Position numbers and translations under genes: made by a program
Shown: in pieces, positions 55,079-64,000 of the stretch
How the letters are laid out: every line of letters starts with the position of its first letter
How positions within the stretch are numbered: the first letter of the stretch is position 1
The notes under the pieces: model-generated
The model's database searches: none
What the model was told of the DNA's origin: nothing
Seen by the model: the letters and a program-made list of their open reading frames with translations, nothing else
Origin: Piezodorus guildinii
Lineage: Eukaryota > Arthropoda > Insecta > Hemiptera > Pentatomidae
DNA: 64,000 nucleotides
Assembly: GCA_023052935.1 (NCBI GenBank)
Contig: CM041294.1
Span: forward strand, 39,021,236-39,085,235
Direction: 5' to 3'

Positions 55079-55582
55079 TTCTACTAAAACGAAACGAGCC
55101 TAATAATTAGTAATTTAGTGATTGGAAACACTGCATTAAACTGTAAAACTAAGAAATTAATTGAGTTCAAAGAATATTAACAAAAATTTGTAACCTATAT
55201 ATGTCTCATGTGATTTTCCGTAAGCTTGACAAATATATATGTTATTATAAACTACCGAAAAAGTTAACAAACTCTTAGAAAAACGTTTTTGAACACTAAA
55301 ACGCACTTGAACGCACCTTAGAACATGGTTTTATTCAAAATAAAGCGGCACTAGAAAGAGTAACCTCATTCCTGTTTGGCGTCCAAAATGGCGTCCTCAA
55401 TAAGAATGACAACCTTAAAATTAAAATATATTCTTTCAACTTGAAATAACAACCTGGCTAATAAGATAATAAGATAAATTGAAATATTTCTAGTACCTAA
55501 AAAGATTAGTGGTTCGTGCATTCAGATATGTATAGTTGTTTAAATACTCAAAAAGTTAAAGTAAATATTTTTTCTTTATTAA

Positions 55583-56384
55583 GGCGGCGATACACGGTGA
55601 GAAATTGGGTATGTGTAGGTGAGGTGAAATGACGATATTCACATCGTTGAGTGCGCTGGAAAGTTGGTGGAAGTAAATATCGTGATAGTTGATGTACTAT
55701 ATCACACTTTCATCTACTTTCCATAACGATAATTGATAACAATATCATTTGTTATATTATTATTTAAAAATAGTTTATTTATATTCATATATATGTAATT
55801 GTGTTTCTAGATTCCAAAACCATTATTTAATAATACGTATATTTTCACTGTTTGGATATTACATTTTAATTCTATAATTATGTATTAGAAATTATATTAT
55901 ATATATTTTTGTATATAGTTTGAGATTTATATATATTTTTTTTTTTGCGTTAAAATTCGAAATAGAAAAAATTGAAGTGATTTTACTAAGCAATTTTGCT
56001 GTCATGGGTGGCGTGCATGTTTCCGTCAATTGTCACTTGTGTTGTTGACGTTTGTAAATAGTTGGTTAGTAAGTAAATTTGTATACAAATGTCGAAAACA
56101 TTTTTAGACATTACTCTTATTACTATTTAAACAAGATGACACCAATTGAACATTCATCTTTACATAAGAACTTGGTTACCTAAACAGAGCTAACCAACCC
56201 TTTCAACAACTTTCCTGAATAATCAGTTGTTCACACATCGGCCATTTTCCCGAGTACTGTTGCGTACTCTCACCGTATACACGCGCACATTTTTACTCTC
56301 ACGCAGTTTTCACTACCCTCTACTCTCGCGAGAGTACTTTCACCTCACCTACACATACCCTATTTCTCACTGTGTATCGCTACC
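55583..56384. mobile_element. Non-coding TTAA-flanked inverted-repeat element (MITE-like)
   Basis: The left arm GGCGGCGATACACGGTGAGA then AATTGGGTATGTGTAGGTGA (55583-55629) is the inverse of the right arm (56338-56384), with about five mismatches in 47 bases. TTAA lies just outside both ends (55579-55582, 56385-56388). The interior has no ORF. A 16-base palindrome TACTCTCGCGAGAGTA sits just inside the right arm. TTAA duplication is the hallmark of piggyBac-type transposition; the arms themselves are not ones I recognise. Confidence 0.75.
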
Positions 56385-56620
56385 TTAAATAAAACATTTT
56401 CAAGTCTCTTATAACCTTTTATAAATCAAATGTAACTATTCTTATAACCTTTTGTAAGCATTCAATCTGATTTTTTTTTTCGGCTTATACTCTTTAAACA
56501 GAATATGTTAGATATAGAATATGTCGGCTTAGATTATAAATATGCATATCCCAGTCTTTTATCGATTTATTAAATCATTTTGAATTCCTGTGAAATCCTG
56601 ATTAAACTTGCATTTGAAGG

Positions 56621-56726
56621 GGTTACATTTCAAATGGATAAGGTAATGTTCGCTTTGGAAAAAGTTACATTTCAAATGGAAAAGATTACATTTTACTTTG
56701 AAAAGGTTACAGTTGATTTGAAATGG
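56621..56726. repeat. 42-bp tandem repeat, 2.5 units
   Basis: Units start at 56621, 56663 and 56705 with GGTTACATTTCAAATGGATA, AGTTACATTTCAAATGGAAA and GGTTACAGTTGATTTGAAAT. Spacing is exactly 42 bases. Confidence 0.7.
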
Positions 56727-56797
56727 CACGAGAGTGCGCGATGTAGGTATTCATAGTGTAATGTCTTTAATTATAGTTAAAACAGAAAAAGATGCTT

Positions 56798-57399
56798 AAA
56801 TCCAAATCTTTATCCGCACACAAGACTGAAACGACAAGAAACTGCCCAACGCTTTCGCTTACTTCAACACTTACTGGACAGACGCTCTAACCTTCCACTT
56901 AACTACAAAAGGCTCATATATATTACCATCATAAGGCCTATCTGGACGTACGGAGTTGAGCTTTGGGGCTCTACTAAACCATCAAATTCTTCCCGTATTC
57001 AATCCCTACAATCCAAAATCCTTCGAAAATCCTCAATGCTCCTTATTTTGTCACCAACAAACTCATCCATAAAGACCTTAATGTCCCATATGTTGCTGAT
57101 TTGGCCCGTACGAGGTATCTTTCCTTCCATGACAAACTCCACTCCCACATTAACCCCCTAGTTTCAATCCTAGCTTCCTCTACCATTCCTGACAATCCTC
57201 CGAGGCGTCTGAAAAGAAGATGGCCTCGAACCTTCTAGTGTAGATTACCTAGTGGAGTGTTGCCAATGGGCATATTCTCTTCATGTCTTTTCATGTATAT
57301 TATCTATATTATGAGCCAATTTACTTGATGTATTTACTAATACAGTTGTAAATTTCAATAAATTAATAAATAAAAAAAAATAAAAATCCAAATCTTTAT
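56798..57399 (+). mobile_element. 5'-truncated jockey-like LINE (family E) with 16-bp target duplication
   Basis: AAATCCAAATCTTTAT at 56798-56813 is repeated exactly at 57384-57399. The 570-base insert holds the end of an RT (RLKRQETAQRFRLLQHLLDR, VELWGSTKPSNSSRIQSLQS, then a frameshift, and PPRRLKRRWPRTF), a 3' UTR with GTGTTGCCAATGGGCATATT, and an A-rich tail. It lies in the probable LTR of the gypsy remnant. Confidence 0.85.
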
Positions 57400-57680
57400 T
57401 TTTATCACAAACATATCCAACCAACATTTTTCCTAACCTGTAATCAATTCATTAAAACATCGGTTCTCCGCTCGATACATTATAATCGATAACATATACT
57501 ACATTCTCCCCCCTCTAATTTAGAAAATGTGGAATAATTACAATAATTGAACAAAAATATTACAAAATCGTGAAATGATAAAATATAAATATGAAAAAAA
57601 AAATTACAAAATTGAAATATAAAAAGAAAATAAAAAAAATTGCATAACACTTAAATTAATTTACATTTCCTCGATCAGCC

Positions 57681-58380
57681 TTACAGTCGGTTTTTTATCC
57701 GTTGTGGACGAGCTGACTCAATGTCTTGATTGCTTGGGGTCTCTTCAGTTGGCTCCACCTTGCCCTCATCAGTGTCCTAAGTAGTTTCCTGTAAAGTTGA
57801 AGATGTCGGCAGACACTCTTGTGAAGTAGACGACCCATGAATCTGGTCCACATGCCTAGTCCAATGTCTATTTAAAGATGGGACGAAAACTCGACGCCTT
57901 CGAGGTCCCAAGCACCTAACCACTGATGCTGGAATCCATTTTTCCTCTGACTTCCTATAATTTCGGACATAAACTGAGCTTCCCTTCTGATAAGAATCAG
58001 CAATATTAAGTGACCCAAGATACGCATTTACTTGTTTTTCCTGAGCCATTTGCACCTTAGTAGACGTAGCAGGAGGTCGTAGGAGGTCAAGTCTGGTCCT
58101 TAGCTGACGACCAATCAACGCCTGAGCGGGGGAAACTCCAGTGGTGATATGTGGCGTGTTACGATAACCCAACAGGAATCTATTCAAACAAATCCAAATC
58201 TGAAATAAAAGAATCTACAAGAGCTGCCTTAAAACTGCGTTTAATAGAGCGTACAGCGTTCTCTGCTGCCCCATTTGTCTTAGGTAAATATGGGGCTCCA
58301 TGTTTGGGGTCAACACCATTGTGCTGAAGAAAATTCGTAAACGTCTCACTTTCAAACTGTATGTTGTCAAACTGTAACAA
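57681..58380 (-). pseudogene. Ty3/gypsy integrase C-terminal region, broken
   Basis: Reads FTNFLQHNGVDPKHGAPYLP, then TNGAAENAVRSIKRSFKAAL, the end of the integrase catalytic core including its third acidic residue (the E in AAENAV). A frameshift at about 58185 follows. The frame then reads FLLGYRNTPHITTGVSPAQA, LIGRQLRTRLDLLRP and the SH3-like DNA-binding module with VRNYRKSEEKWIPASVVRCL and HVDQIHGSS. A TAG at 57777-57779 precedes the natural end RPQRIKNRL. The layout matches gypsy integrases of the K02A2.6-like type. Confidence 0.75.
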
Positions 58381-58439
58381 TGTTTTTAATTGTTAAATAA
58401 TTTTCACTGTATGATAAATTGTATCTGTCATTGATTTTA

Positions 58440-58577
58440 GGAAAAGTTAAAAATCTGGTGAGCACAACACACGACTTTCACTTACCTCCGTTTCTAAAAT
58501 CAAATTTTTAAATACATTTCGAGGTAAAAAAAAATTGTTAAATAATTAATTGCATTTAGTTTCAATAGAAACATGTG
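58440..58577 (+). repeat. Repeat X, 5' end
   Basis: CTGGTGAGCACAACACACG, ACTTTCACTTACCTCCG and TTTAGTTTCAATAGAAACAT match the starts of X at 4.47 and 9.12 kb. It is cut at GTG by the 3' end of element D. Confidence 0.6.
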
Positions 58578-58695
58578 TGTTTGTTTGTTTTGGCTTTAAG
58601 GCGTAAAACGTCAAGGTCATCAACGCCTGTGCATCTTTAATCTTTAATCGCTAAGGTAATATTAGAAAAGATTTCCGAAGAAATGAAAAAAAAAG

Positions 58696-58697
<2 letters not shown>

Positions 58698-58744
<47 letters not shown>
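58698..58744. repeat. (TA)n microsatellite in the element D 3' UTR
   Basis: About 23 TA units after an A-rich stretch. Confidence 0.9.
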
Positions 58745-58747
<3 letters not shown>

Positions 58748-58799
58748 AAAAATATCACTATTAATCACTGCAGATAAATAATGCTAATTACGATAAGTG

Positions 58800-61700
58800 C
58801 TAAATTTTATTTGAAATGTTATTTATTTTTAAAAAATTAAGTATTTTTAATATTTTGGCTATATCATCACCTAGACTAATTGAAATGTCTGAAGTAAGTC
58901 CCAATGTAGTCAAACTCGAAATGTAAAAGGGACATTCTTGAAAAATATGTTTGACCGTGAGAATATTATGGCAGTGTTCGCATTTGGAAGGTGGCTGTTT
59001 GTTCATGAGGTAGGCATGGGTTAGATTCGTATGTCCTATTCTAAGCCTAGCAATTATTACTTCCTCTCTACGGTTGGATCGATTAGATGTGGCCCAAGGT
59101 TTTACAGATTTTTTAATAATTTTGAGTTTGCTTGGTGGGCTATCATTCCACATGGATTGCCAGCTGGCTTCCACGTCCTTCTTGAGGGGAAGACTTATTT
59201 CCTGCGGCGTTAAGATGGCGGTACCTCGGCCCGGGAGCGCAAGTGCCTGTTTGGCTGCTGCGTCAGCTAGCTCGTTACCTTTAATTCCGATGTGGCTCGG
59301 CACCCATATAAAGTATACCGATTTTCCCAGATTTTCAAGCGTATTTAGGTAATTACGGATCTTGTGGATGATGGGGTGGGTAGGGTACAGATTTTTTAGA
59401 CCTTTTAATGAACTCAAAGAATCCGTGATTATTGCTATTGTCGTTGAGGGAATTGACATCGAAAAGTGGAGAGCTGAAGCTATTACATGCAATTCTGCGG
59501 TAAATATAAATATGCTACATAATGTATGGAGTTTTAATTTGTGGGTTGAATTTTGTGTAACAAAAGAAGCTGCTGTGGATTCGTTTGATTTAGATCCATC
59601 GGTGTAAATAAGAAAGGGTTCCGGTAGATTCTGGAGGAGGAGCGAGAATTTAGTTCTGTACTCAGAGGGTGAAGTATTGTTTTTTGACAATCGAGATAAA
59701 TGTATCCACGTTTTTGGAGGTTTGTGTGTCCATGGAGGATTGTTAGTTTTTTGTTTATGTAATGAAATTTGTTTAAGAGATGTAATAGCTGAATGGATTC
59801 TCTCAGCTAAGGGGAGGGTTGAATTGTTTTGTTTTTTTCAAAGATTTTGGAAAATTTCGCTTTAAAAATGTATTTATGAGTTGGGTTGTCGTTTTGAGGA
59901 AGGAGTTTGGAGACATAATTTATAGCTAATTTTTTCCTTCTAAATAAGAGGGGGGTTATTCCTGCTTCTGAACACAGACTTAGACTAGGACTAGTTCGAA
60001 ACGCCCCCGTTGCAATACGGATCCAAGAATGGTGGACGGCATCTAGCTTAGTAAGAATACGATCACGAGCAGAACCATAAATATAAGATCCATAGTCTAG
60101 TTTAGACTCCACTAAAGACTGTCCTAGTTTTAGTAAAGTAAGTCTATCTGCGCCCCAGGAAGTTCTACTCAGGAAACGTTAAATATTTAAGTTTTTTGTA
60201 GTATTTTGTTTTAATTTAGAAATGTGAGGTTCCCAAGTCAGTCTTCGGTCGAAAGTCATCCCTAAGAATTTTTGGCTAGTGGTATATAGGATCAAGGAAT
60301 TAGCTATATAGAGCTCGGGAGAAGCAGGTGTATTTCTTTTTCTGCTGAAATGAAGACATTTTGATTTTTCAGAGGAGAATTGTAGACCAGTGGAACGAGA
60401 ACAATTGCAGATTCTGTTAATGGCTTCTTGTAATTTAAGATTTATGATGCCAATGCTATCAGACCGACAAATAATAGCTAAATCGTCCGCGAATAACAGT
60501 GGTTTTACACCTCTTGGTAATTTGAGTCCCAAGTCATTAATTGCTAGACTGAATAAAGTTGGACTGAGAACGCATCCCTGTGGAACCCCGCTGACTTGTC
60601 TATGTTCTTCAGATACATCACTGCCTATTTGAACTCTGAATTTCCGATTTGCTAGAAATTGTTTGATGTACTGGAACATTTGACCTCTAATACCGACAGA
60701 TGATACTTTTTTTAGAATTAATGCGTGGTTTATACTGTCGAAGGCCTTCTTCATATCGAAAAATACTGCTATCATCTGTTGGTCAGAGACGAAGGTATAT
60801 TGGACTTCAGCCTCCAATGTTATCAGATGGTCAACCGTGGATCTACTCTTGCGGAATCCGGATTGGAATGGCTGGATTAAATTATTGTTCTCAATATACC
60901 ACATCAATCTTCTGTTCACCATTCTTTCCATGATTTTACTTAAACAGCTTGTGAGAAATATGGGACGATAGCTATTTGGTACTCTTCTATCTTGTCCATT
61001 TTTTAGAATTGGGACTACAAGAGAGTCACGCCAGGTGCTTGGAAAGTATCCAGTAGACCAGATACGGTTGTAATACTCAAGTAGCCAATTCAGAGTGCCT
61101 ATGGGTAGATGTTTAATCATGTCATAATGGATATTATCAGGTCCTGGAGTTGTTCCTCGAACGGTTTTTAGGATATCTTTGAACTCCCACATTGAAAAAG
61201 AAATATTATAGTCTGAGGTCTCAGTATTATATAAATTTTCAAACTGCATTTCGTCGAAATTGGCATTACTTCCGTTGGAATTATATATACTGGAGAAAAA
61301 GTCAGCGAATGAATTTGAAACTAGTCGAGGGTCATCGGAAAGCTGTCCGTTTATTGTAATCGTGTAGCGAGAGAGAGAGGGATTTTTCGTAAATTTACGG
61401 AGTTTGTTCCATACGTCGGAAGACCAAGTAGGTGTATTTATGGAACTTATAAATTTCTCCCAAGACTCTATTTTGCACTGATTAAATATTCTTCTGCATT
61501 TCGCCCGCTGTTTTTTTATATTCTATCAGGTTTTCAGACGTCATAGATTTTTTGAATTTTTTATAGTTTTAAATTTTGTATAGCCTTACGCCGGTCTTTA
61601 ATGGCTGTTTTACAAACATCATTAAACCATGGAACAAGTGGTCTTCTTGGTTGTCCAGAGGTCATTGGTATTGATGCTTTAACTGCTTCTAATATGGTTC

Positions 61701-62444
61701 TTGTAATTATTTTACAGCCTTCGTTAATGCTCAAATCTGAGGGAGAATGTTGAGGTGGCGAAGCCAAAGAGGTAAATAGTGTCCAATCGGCTCTATTTAG
61801 CACCCATCTTGGTTTTACACGAGTGGGAGTCATGTTTTTAAATTTTATGAGTAGTGGGAAGTGGTCACTACTGTACAAATCAGGCAGTACTGTCCAGTCT
61901 ACTATACCATAAAATGCGGAATTGCAAAGCGAGAGGTTCAAAGCAGAATAGGTTTCGTAACTAGAGCTGAGAAAGGTAGGTTCACCAGTATTAAGTAGCA
62001 GAAGGTTGGAGATGTCTAGAAAATTTTCAAAAATTTTACCCCGCAAATTAATGTTTTGTGAACCCCATAGAGGATTATGTCCATTAAGGTCACCAAAAAG
62101 AAGGACTGGTTGAGGAAGTTGGTTGTAAATGTCTAGGAGGTGTTGTGTATCTATTGTGCGGTCTTGTGGCAGGTAAATGTTACAGATGGTAAAGGGAAAG
62201 CCTCGATCTCAATAGGTTCTGAGTATATGGATTTGTGAACTGCTATTAGAACTCCGTGGTGGCTATGATTTGGATTGGGACTATCTTTTCTGTATATCTC
62301 GAAATCTTTTATTGTGATTTTATCCGTATTTGAAAGATGAGTCTCTTGAAGAGCTAAGCAAAAGGGATCTGTATCGCGTATTAGTACATTTAAGTCATTG
62401 AAATGAATTTTCAAACCGTTACAGTTCCATTGAAGTAATGACAT
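58800..62444 (-). pseudogene. Element D ORF2: endonuclease, RT and RNase H, broken
   Basis: Starts ATG at 62444 (MSLLQWNCNGLKIHFNDL). The endonuclease has LALQETHL, then a frameshift (~62198), VLLFGDLNGHNPLWGS and YSSDHFPLLIKF. A second shift lies near 61545. The RT has RGTTPGPDNIHYDMI, SYRPIFLTSCLSKIMERMV, QSGFRKSRSTVDHL, VFFDMKKAFDSINHALI, SGVPQGCVLSPTLF and the catalytic FADD (LLFADDLAIICR). An in-frame TAA is at 60179-60181. A further shift near 59830 precedes the RNase H domain (59690-58800), whose acidic residues are all present: IYTDGS, FTAELHVIASAL, IITDSLSSL and WVPSHIGIKGNELADAAAK. The tail CEHCHNILTVKHIFQECPFY is a C2HC motif. Presence of RNase H separates D from the jockey-like A and C. 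Confidence 0.75.
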
Positions 62445-62570
62445 AATGAAAAAATAAAATAAAAAATAATAATAATAATAAAAAAATATGGATCTATATA
62501 AAAAAATATACTAATTTAAATAAATAAATAAATAAGTTGAATATTTCATTGATAAATTAGTATTTTATGT

Positions 62571-63975
62571 TTAAGATTTTTTATTTGGTGATTTTTTTCT
62601 TGACGCTCCTTTTCTAGATTTCTGAATTTCGTATTCCTGTTCCATATCCATTTCATTACTGGGTATTGAACCGATCAATGGAACCGATTCAGGGTTGGGT
62701 GGTGGGGAGGGAGATGTAGAAGAAGGGTGGGGAAGAGAAGGGAGAGGAGTGGGGAGAAGAAAAGAAGAGGAAGAAGTGGGGAGAGGAAGAGCAGAGGAAG
62801 GAGTGGGGAGAGCAGATGAAGGGGGAGAGCAGAGGAAGGGGGAGAGCAGAGGAAGGGGGATAGCAGAGGAAGGGGGAGAGCAGAGGAAGGGGGATAGCAG
62901 AGGAAGTAGAGGGTTGAGAAGTGGGAGAGGTAAGAGAGGAGAGGGGGAGGGAAGAAGGGGTAGAGGGGCTGGAGCGGGCCCTCTGGCTGGCTCCTGTTGT
63001 AGGTGAAGGTGGGGTGTTGGTTGTGGGCTGTGTCTGTGTGCTCTGGCCACGGCTAATCTTATTTTCGTTTGTTTTATTTGATACCACTGCAGCTGGGCTG
63101 GGGTTACTATTCTCTGTTTGTTTAGTGTTTTCTGAAAAATAGTATATAATATTGGCCTGGATGGCAACATCTTTTTTTTCAATATTTTTATTTTTGGTTA
63201 TATCCGCGAAACTTTTACTGAATTGAATCGGATTTCTTTCCTTATATATTTTCCTGGCTTCGAACAAAGATACTTTATTATTAATTTGTATTGCTTTTAC
63301 TTCTTTTTGGAATTTGAATACAGGACAGGATCGATCTAGAGCATTATGTGAACCATTACAGTTTATACACCTAGCTGGTTTATCACACCTAGTATTTTCT
63401 CCATGCCTAGCCTCACCACATTGAATACATACCGATTCTTTTTTGCATTGGGCCGTCGGATGAGAAAAACCAAGGCAATTAAAACACCTTGATGGATTGG
63501 GTATGTAAGGCACGACCCTAACTGCCTCATAGCCAATCTGTAATTAAACTGTTACACTGTAATTATGTGTTAAAATTACGTTTCCATGGTATTTTGACCT
63601 TATTCTAACTATATCATTAATTACTGGATTCAGTTCTTTTTTTATTTCTTCCATTTCCATATACTGAAAGTCGTAACATCGAATAACACCCTTGCTGTAA
63701 TTGAGTGTATTATGGGGTGTTATCTCAACAGGAAACTGATTGCCAAAGCTTGTATATGACAATAGTTTATTGGATTGTTGTGCATTTAGTGTTTGGATTA
63801 GTAAAGTACCATCTTTTATCTTTTTTACATTTTTAACATTCCCCACCAAATTTGTGATAACCTTATGGATGAAAAAGGGAGAGATCTTTTTAAAATCATC
63901 TTGGTCAGTTCTTTTCACTACTAAATAAGTTGGGACGATATTTTCAACCCTTTGAGGAATAACTTTATCGGGGGA
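62571..63975 (-). pseudogene. Element D ORF1: gag-like protein, broken
   Basis: The frame is open from about 63975 (no ATG in the window) to a TAA at 63544-63546 (before it, RVENIVPTYLVVKRTDQDDF). The same frame resumes as EAVRVVPYIPNPSRCFNCLG. Zinc knuckles are CFNCLGFSHPTAQC, CIQCGEARHGENTRC and CINCNGSHNALDRSC, followed by KARKIYKE-like helices. The distal half is Ser/Pro/Leu-rich. It contains a 17-bp minisatellite and a frame change, and the likely true end (NEMDMEQEYEIQKSRKGASR) is in another frame and finishes at 62571. Confidence 0.7.
62811..62906. repeat. 17-bp minisatellite inside element D ORF1
   Basis: Units begin at 62811, 62828, 62845, 62862, 62879 and 62896 (partial), consensus AGCAGAGGAAGGGGGAG, with an alternating G/T at the last base. 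17 is not a multiple of three, so successive units use all three frames. None of the minus-strand frames has a stop in the array. Confidence 0.85.
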
Positions 63976-64000
63976 AAACTTGATTCAACCCCGAGCCCAT

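Larger units (their letters stand above)
50946..55418 (-). mobile_element. Full-length, mutated jockey-like LINE (element C)
   Basis: AACCTTAA at 50946-50953 and 55411-55418 flanks a 4457-bp element with a T run (poly(A)) at 50954-50966. Order on the minus strand is 5' UTR (332 bases), ORF1, ORF2, short 3' UTR. ORF1 has one stop. ORF2 has one stop, one ~30-codon deletion and at least two further frameshifts. It is older than element A but complete at both ends. Fragments of the same family lie at 12.3, 14.9 and 41.9 kb. Confidence 0.8.
56758..58380 (-). mobile_element. Ty3/gypsy remnant: integrase end, polypurine tract and probable LTR
   Basis: Minus strand. The integrase C-terminal coding ends at 57681. 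A polypurine tract AGAGGGGGGAGAA (57504-57516) is directly followed by TGTAGTATATG at 57503, the expected start of a 3' LTR. After removing the nested LINE, the LTR would end ...GACATTACA at 56758, about 160 bases long with an AATAAA inside. The 5' part is cut at 58380 next to repeat X sequence. Gag, protease and RT are absent. Confidence 0.6.
58578..64000 (-). mobile_element. I-like LINE with RNase H (element D), 5' end beyond the window
   Basis: Minus strand. The 3' end is GACCTTGACGTTTTACGCC, TTAAAGCCAAAACAAACAAA, adjoining repeat X at 58577. Domains in order from the window end are gag with zinc knuckles, endonuclease, RT, RNase H and a C2HC segment. A long (TA)n tract (58698-58744) lies in the 3' UTR. 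ORFs carry two in-frame stops and at least four frameshifts, so the copy is inactive. Confidence 0.75.

Noticed and set aside
59031..59607. + strand genes over 59.0-59.6 kb
   Set aside because: Shadow frames opposite the RNase H domain of element D.
62695..63006. Gly/Glu-rich protein on the + strand
   Set aside because: Antisense of the minisatellite-bearing gag gene of element D.
1..64000. CRISPR array, operons or bacterial genes
   Set aside because: Repeats found are microsatellites, SINEs and LINE pieces; the gene structure is intron-containing and eukaryotic.

Overview
The window is AT-rich nuclear DNA of an animal, almost certainly an insect. It has GT-AG introns, TATA/initiator-type promoters and AATAAA signals. 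It carries long AT-rich spacers, tRNA-derived SINEs and many non-LTR retrotransposons of arthropod type (jockey-like, I-like with RNase H, R1-like, RTE-like, and L2/CR1-group). The mix suits a repeat-rich insect, possibly a hemipteran, but I cannot name the species. No bacterial, viral, rRNA or functional tRNA genes were seen.

The clearest host gene is on the + strand, 8.57-18.01 kb. It encodes a secreted glycine-rich protein in four exons: a signal-peptide exon, a 67-codon acidic/hydrophobic exon, a long Gly/Ser/Tyr-rich exon that starts with a furin-type RAKR site, and a three-codon last exon. The reading frame of the long exon is broken in its distal G-rich repeats but is recovered near its 3' end. 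Its 7-kb first intron holds a Helitron-like element, SINEs and LINE fragments. A second, weaker host-gene candidate is an isolated signal-peptide exon at 42.62 kb.

The rest is mostly transposable elements. 0-8.5 kb: decayed LINEs, three SINE families and copies of an unnamed repeat (called X here). 18-35 kb: RTE-like, R1-like, jockey-like and other LINE remnants, a SINE inside a LINE, and a palindromic Penelope-like insertion with a 14-bp target-site duplication. 35.5-40.3 kb: a nearly intact full-length jockey-like element (element A) inserted in frame into an older RNase H-bearing LINE, with a 12-bp duplication. 41.6-50.9 kb: LINE fragments, two L2/CR1-group copies (one with an intact 407-codon RT frame), a terminal-inverted-repeat element, a Helitron-like end and a hammerhead-like Penelope motif. 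50.95-55.41 kb: a second full-length but mutated jockey-like element (element C). 55.58-56.38 kb: a non-coding element with long inverted termini between TTAA sites. 56.76-58.38 kb: the integrase end and probable LTR of a Ty3/gypsy element, itself interrupted by a LINE with a 16-bp duplication. 58.58-64.0 kb: an I-like LINE (element D) running off the window end.

Functionally the window is one secreted structural-protein gene in a landscape shaped by repeated nested retrotransposition. The most useful observations are the disrupted glycine-rich exon, the precisely bounded nested insertions, the SINE/LINE shared tail, the hammerhead-like motifs, and several repeat families I cannot name.
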